Of a DNA stretch of 43,735 bases, positions 40,641 to 43,735 are shown piece after piece (within the stretch, counting starts at the first letter, position 1; each line of letters begins with the position of its first letter). Origin of the DNA: Thioclava sp. SK-1 (lineage in GTDB: Bacteria; Pseudomonadota; Alphaproteobacteria; Rhodobacterales; Rhodobacteraceae); the NCBI RefSeq assembly GCF_001705665.1, contig NZ_MDHA01000023.1, forward strand, positions 1 through 43,735, read 5' to 3'. The notes below the pieces were generated by a model. The model was not told the origin of the DNA. It saw only the letters and a list, made by a program, of their open reading frames with translations, and ran no database searches. The translations under genes and the position numbers were made by a program.

Positions 40641-40731
40641 CAGGGAACTCGCCGATACCCGACCGACCATCTTGGGGTAAATACCGGAATTTCCTGAATA
40701 CCAGAGCCTATAGAACGAGATTGGTACTACA

Positions 40732-40850
40732 ATGACAGCAACTTACGATTTCACCAACAAGGTAGCCCTTGTCACCGGCGCAAGCCAAGGTATCGGCTTT
40801 TCCGTTGCGAAAGGATTCGCAGAAAATGGCGCGCGCGTTGTTCTATCTGA
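40732..40850 (+). pseudogene. Short-chain dehydrogenase, N-terminal remnant cut by IS5
   Basis: MTATYDFTNKVALVTGASQG, then IGFSVAKGFAENGARVVLS, is the first 39 residues of an SDR: the TGASQGIG cofactor loop and the second beta strand are present. At 40851 the IS5-family left end begins and the frame runs on as EALLHKCGERIHLVNPAW to a stop at 40905. The catalytic Ser-Tyr-Lys part is absent from the window. The gene was in line with cupin 2 and marks the right break of the metabolic block. Confidence 0.85.
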
Positions 40851-41812
40851 GGCTCTGTTGCACAAATGCGGTGAGAGGATTCATCTTGTGAATCCAGCAT
40901 GGTAGCTGGGCGTCATGAGCAGACCGACACCCTCGACCTACAAGACCAAGAACTGGCCGGCCTACAATGAAGCGCTCAAGCGCCGAGGCTCGCTGACGAT
41001 CTGGTTCGATCCCGAGATGAGGTGGAATGCCGTGCCGACCGGCAAGCGGGGTCGGCAGCAGAACTACAGCGACGCGGCGATCCAGACCTGCCTGTCGATG
41101 AAGGTGTTGTTCGGCATGGCGCTCAGGCAGACGACCGGATTCGTTGAGAGTCTACTTCGCCTGGTTGGGCTGGACTGGGCGGTTCCCGATTTCAGCACCC
41201 TGAGCCGCCGCCAGAAGACACTGGCCGTCAAAATGCCCTATCGTGGTTCCAAGGGGCCGCTGCACCTGCTGATCGACAGCACAGGCATCAAAGTCGAGGG
41301 TGAAGGCGAATGGCATGCGCGCAAGCATGGTGGCCCCAAGCGGCGGGTCTGGCGCAAAATCCACCTCGGGGTCGACGAGCAAACACTGGAGGTCCGGGCC
41401 GTCGAGATCACCGGGAGCCACATCGGCGATGCGCCGGTGCTACCCGATCTGCTCAGCTAGATCACCGAGAGATCGGCAGTGTCACGGCAGACGGCGCCTA
41501 CGACACCCGCAAATGCCATGATGCCATCGCCGAGCGTGGCGCTCATGCTGTCATCCCGCCTCGCCGGAATGCGAGGCCTTGGAAGACGGGCACCGCTGGA
41601 GCCGCAGCGCGCAATGAGGCCCTGCGGGCATCGAAGTATCTGGGCCGCGCCCTGTGGCGACGATGGAGCGGATACCACCGCCGGAGCCGCGTCGAAACGA
41701 AGATGCACTGTGTCAAACTGCTGGGCCAGCGGCTCATGGCGCGAGACTTCGATCGACAGATCGCTGAACTCCAGGTCCGTATCGCCATCCTGAACGGCTA
41801 CACCACGCTTGA
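40851..41812 (+). mobile_element. IS5-family element, left end intact, right end lost
   Basis: It begins GGCTCTGTTGCACAAATGCG, matching the terminal inverted repeat type of IS903/IS1186-like IS5 elements, inside the SDR gene. The transposase gene occupies 40915-41812 and is broken. At about 41805-41812 the sequence switches to an IS66 fragment, so the right inverted repeat is missing and the element cannot move by itself. Confidence 0.8.
40915..41812 (+). pseudogene. IS5-family transposase, nonsense and frameshift
   Basis: First frame (40915-41460): MSRPTPSTYKTKNWPAYNEA, then TTGFVESLLRLVGLDWAVPD and LHLLIDSTGIKVEGEGEW with the first catalytic Asp. It stops at a TAG (41458) where relatives have Gln, and the frame then shifts. 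The second frame continues EIGSVTADGAYDTRKCHDAI (second Asp) and RRWSGYHRRSRVETKMHCVK (catalytic Glu) to NGYTTLEG, where the IS66 piece begins. All three catalytic acids survive, but in two frames and without the C-terminal end. Confidence 0.82.
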
Positions 41813-42440
41813 AGGATGCCGCCGCTGTCTTGCAGATGACGCTGGGGGTGTTCGCCTTTCCGGTCAGGGGAGAAGCGATAGACGACACCGGGTGGTGCGG
41901 TGCCAGCCCAAGGTCGTTGCTCGGAGACATAGGCCCAGACCCGGCCTTGCTTGACCCCCTTTCCGAGGCCGCGGTCTCGACGTGACCGGTCCAGCACGCG
42001 GATCGGGGTGTCATCTGCGTGCAGCACCGACGCGGCCATCACCTCGGCCTCGGTCCGCTCGATGACAGCGGCGAGCACCTTCAGGGCGCGCCCGCACCAG
42101 TCCAGCAGCGTGCTATCAGGGATGTCGGCGCCCATGCGGGCGTAGATCTCGTGCTGACGATACAATGGAAAATGGTCGTCGAACTTCGAGACAAGGATTT
42201 GAGCCAGCAGCCCCGGCCCAGCCATGCTGCCGGGGATCGGACGGCTCGGCGCCAAAGGCTGCACCATCCGCTCACAGCGGCGGCAAGACTTCTTCACCCG
42301 CGCAATCCGAATGACCTTCATCTGCGCCGCAACCACGTCGAGAAGCTCGCTGACATCCTCGCCCACCACTCGCAGGTCACCGCCGCAATCCGGGCAGCAG
42401 GTGCCGGGGTCGAACTCGCGGCGTTCGCGAGGTGTTGCGT
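41808..42440 (-). pseudogene. IS66-family transposase (TnpC) internal fragment
   Basis: Minus-strand frame: CCPDCGGDLRVVGEDVSELL (zinc-finger-like part), then ILVSKFDDHFPLYRQHEIYA, then VLHADDTPIRVLDRSRRDRG (catalytic region) and YVSEQRPWAGTAPPGVVYRF, ending GEHPQRHLQDSGGILQ. Both the N-terminal region before REFDPGTCC and the C-terminal half after GGILQ are missing. Flanked by the IS5 fragment on one side and unrecognised DNA on the other, so it was cut twice. Confidence 0.82.
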
Positions 42441-42444
42441 CCGA

Positions 42445-42778
42445 CATGCCAATCGCCGACGAGCTTCTTGACCTGCATGAGATGGGCATAAGCCGCCATG
42501 TCAGTGCGAACGCGACAACCGACACCCGGGAGTTTCAAATCGCCACCGACCATCAGGTCATCTTCCGAGAAAATATCGTGATTATAGCGTGTTACGCTCT
42601 CGTTATATTCCCGTTGAGACCATAGCCGGGCCTGCTTTCGCATCGATCGACGCAAGTAGAAATCACCATTTGCCGCCATCCAGTCGTCCAGCTCTTGCGG
42701 CTGAACTAATGGATCGTAATCCATGGTGGATGAAATCACGTACTGGCTGCCTTGATGAATCGTCGCTGTGTGGATCAT
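42445..42778 (-). pseudogene. Unrecognised ORF truncated at the IS66 junction
   Basis: From ATG 42778: MIHTATIHQGSQYVISSTMD, later WMAANGDFYLRRSMRKQARL and VGGDLKLPGVGCRVRTDMAA, about 110 residues before it runs into the IS66 fragment near 42445. Coding character is fair but I know no family and no ribosome site is clear. It may be the front of a host or element gene destroyed by the insertion. Confidence 0.35.
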
Positions 42779-42865
42779 CGGAACGGAGCCCCGCCGGTGG
42801 TCTTGCCCCACTGAAGTGGTCCATCTTTTGGGATAGTTTATCCCGTATGATGGAGGACTACTTAG

Positions 42866-43143
42866 ATGGCAGGCAAACGCGAAAAGCCGGAAGATATCGT
42901 CATGAAGCTGCGTCAGGTGGAGGTCTTGCAGGGACAGGCGCGAAGCTGGCAGATGCAGTTTGTCAGATTGGCGTGACCCAACAGACCTATTACCGCTGGC
43001 GGCGTGAGTTTGGCGGGATGAACCGCGATCAGCTCAAGCGGCTGAAGGAGTTGGAACAGGAGAACACGCGGCTCCGGCGGGCGGTGTCGGACCTGACGCT
43101 CGACAAGCTGATTTTGACCGAGGCCGCAAAGGGAAACTTCTAA
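42866..43143 (+). pseudogene. IS3-family OrfA with one-base frameshift
   Basis: ATG 42866 starts MAGKREKPEDIVMKLRQVEV and reads LQGQ to about 42940, where one base appears deleted. The homology continues in the next frame as AKLADAVCQIGVTQQTYYRW, then MNRDQLKRLKELEQENTRLR and LTLDKLILTEAAKGNF. This is an IS3-family OrfA with helix-turn-helix and leucine zipper. The left end of the element is probably near 42815 (TGAAGTGGTCCATCTTTTGG). GGAGG precedes the ATG by about eight bases. Confidence 0.8.
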
Positions 43144-43560
43144 GCCCTTCGCGTCGTCGTCAGTGCATTGATCACGTCCGGCAGGAACTCAGCGTTTCCG
43201 AGCGCCGTGCCTGTCGGGCTTTGGGACAGCACCGGTCGACCCAACGCAAGATCCCGTCCGGTCGTCAGGACGAAGCGCTTTTGACGGCCGACATCACCGA
43301 ACTGGCGCGCAAATATGGACGGTAGGGCTATCGGCAGATCACCGGCCTGCTGGTTCAGGCGGGATGGTGCGTCAACCACAAGCGGGTCGAGCGGATTTGG
43401 CGGCGCGAAGGGCTTAAAGTGCCGCAGAAACAGAAGAAACGCGGGCGGCTTTGGCTGGCGGATGGCTCCTGCGTGCGGCTGCGGGCTGAACGGCCGAACC
43501 AAGTCTGGTCCTATGATTTCGTCCAAGACCGGACGGCAGACGGGCGGGCCTACCGCATGC
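43140..43560 (+). pseudogene. IS3-family OrfB, nonsense codon and truncation
   Basis: In the frame of 43419: RRRQCIDHVRQELSVSERRA, then LLTADITELARKYGR, a TAG where relatives have Tyr (near 43323), then GYRQITGLLVQAGWCVNHKR and LRAERPNQVWSYDFVQDRTA with the first catalytic Asp (SYDF). The family sequence stops at RAYRML near 43560, where the 5' flank of an IS110-family gene begins. No active transposase can be made. Confidence 0.82.
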
Positions 43561-43665
43561 TCAACAACGAGACCTTGGCCGCCATTGATGGTGTGGATGG
43601 CCCCCCCAAACGGCATCGCGATGTGCCAGGGTGGGTCTGAGTACAGCCACCGAAAGGAGCCATCC

Positions 43666-43735
43666 ATGGAACAGCCTATCACGATCGGCCTCGATCTGGC
43701 CAAGAATGTCTTTCAGGTTCATGGGGTCGACGCGA
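43666..43735 (+). CDS. IS110-family transposase, N-terminus (runs off right edge)
   Basis: MEQPITIGLDLAKNVFQVHG begins at ATG 43666, with AAAGGAG (43653-43659) six bases upstream. G-L-D-L-A-K-N-x-F-x-V-H is the start of the DEDD domain of IS110/IS1111-type transposases. Only 23 codons are in the window. The element's left end lies between about 43560 and 43650, inside the IS3 OrfB. Confidence 0.85.
   Translation, partial: MEQPITIGLDLAKNVFQVHGVDA

Noticed and set aside
41440-41470. Programmed frameshift in the IS5 transposase
   Set aside because: Some IS5 groups use frameshifting, but here an in-frame TAG replaces a conserved Gln next to the shift, there is no slippery heptamer, and the gene is also truncated at its 3' end; simple decay is more likely.

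Overview
The window is high-GC alphaproteobacterial DNA. Gene families and codon style point to the Rhodobacterales (Paracoccus/Roseobacter-like); this is an inference from recognisable families, with no species marker present. It reads as an accessory region built next to a tRNA-Ser(GCU) gene (2376-2465) and bounded on both sides by insertion-sequence debris.

Left edge (1-2170): overlapping fragments of IS3-, IS110- and IS256-family elements, all broken. The 3' end of the tRNA, 16 bp (2450-2465), recurs exactly at 15005-15020 and 21191-21206, and each copy is followed within about 150 bp by a different tyrosine recombinase reading rightwards (2614, 15086, 21352). This is three integrative elements stacked head to tail in one tRNA target. 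Element 1 (2466-15004) is a mobilizable island: integrase, excisionase-like protein, a lambda-O-like replication protein gene with DNA repeats inside it, MobC, and a relaxase with two small mob genes nested out of frame in its 3' half, as in ColE1. These are followed by a 25-unit heptanucleotide array, an exported protein and a lone VirB6/TrbL-like membrane protein. It also carries an HNH-like protein and a leftward four-gene operon (XRE regulator, C5-cytosine methyltransferase, ParB/Srx-domain protein, PD-(D/E)XK-like nuclease candidate) that looks like a restriction-type defence module. Element 2 (15021-21190), visibly more AT-rich, carries a Hachiman defence pair (HamA/HamB), an XRE repressor with its probable operator, and a membrane protein. 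Element 3 (from 21207) carries a leftward mobilization operon (MobC, MOBP-like relaxase with a nested coiled-coil ORF, small protein), a soluble FtsH-like AAA+ zinc protease ending in a strong terminator, a zinc-ribbon/GIY-YIG-like protein, an unknown protein and a ribbon-helix-helix regulator. No right-hand copy of its attachment repeat was seen.

Metabolic block (30217-40850): its left end is an IS110 fragment fused to the tail of an aldo-keto reductase and its right end is an SDR gene cut by an IS5-family element. Between them lie an aldo-keto reductase plus Bcr/CflA-type exporter operon (rightward) and a cupin, zinc alcohol dehydrogenase and MFS exporter operon (leftward) divergent from a LysR regulator. 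An exported double carboxymuconolactone-decarboxylase protein, an exported PQQ-type sugar dehydrogenase, a twin-arginine-type alpha/beta hydrolase and an exported second cupin follow. The set suggests oxidation/reduction and export of small carbonyl, sugar or aromatic compounds; the substrate cannot be read from sequence.

Right edge (40851-43735): IS5, IS66, IS3 and IS110 fragments inserted in or joined to one another, the last running off the window. No rRNA gene or CRISPR array was seen.
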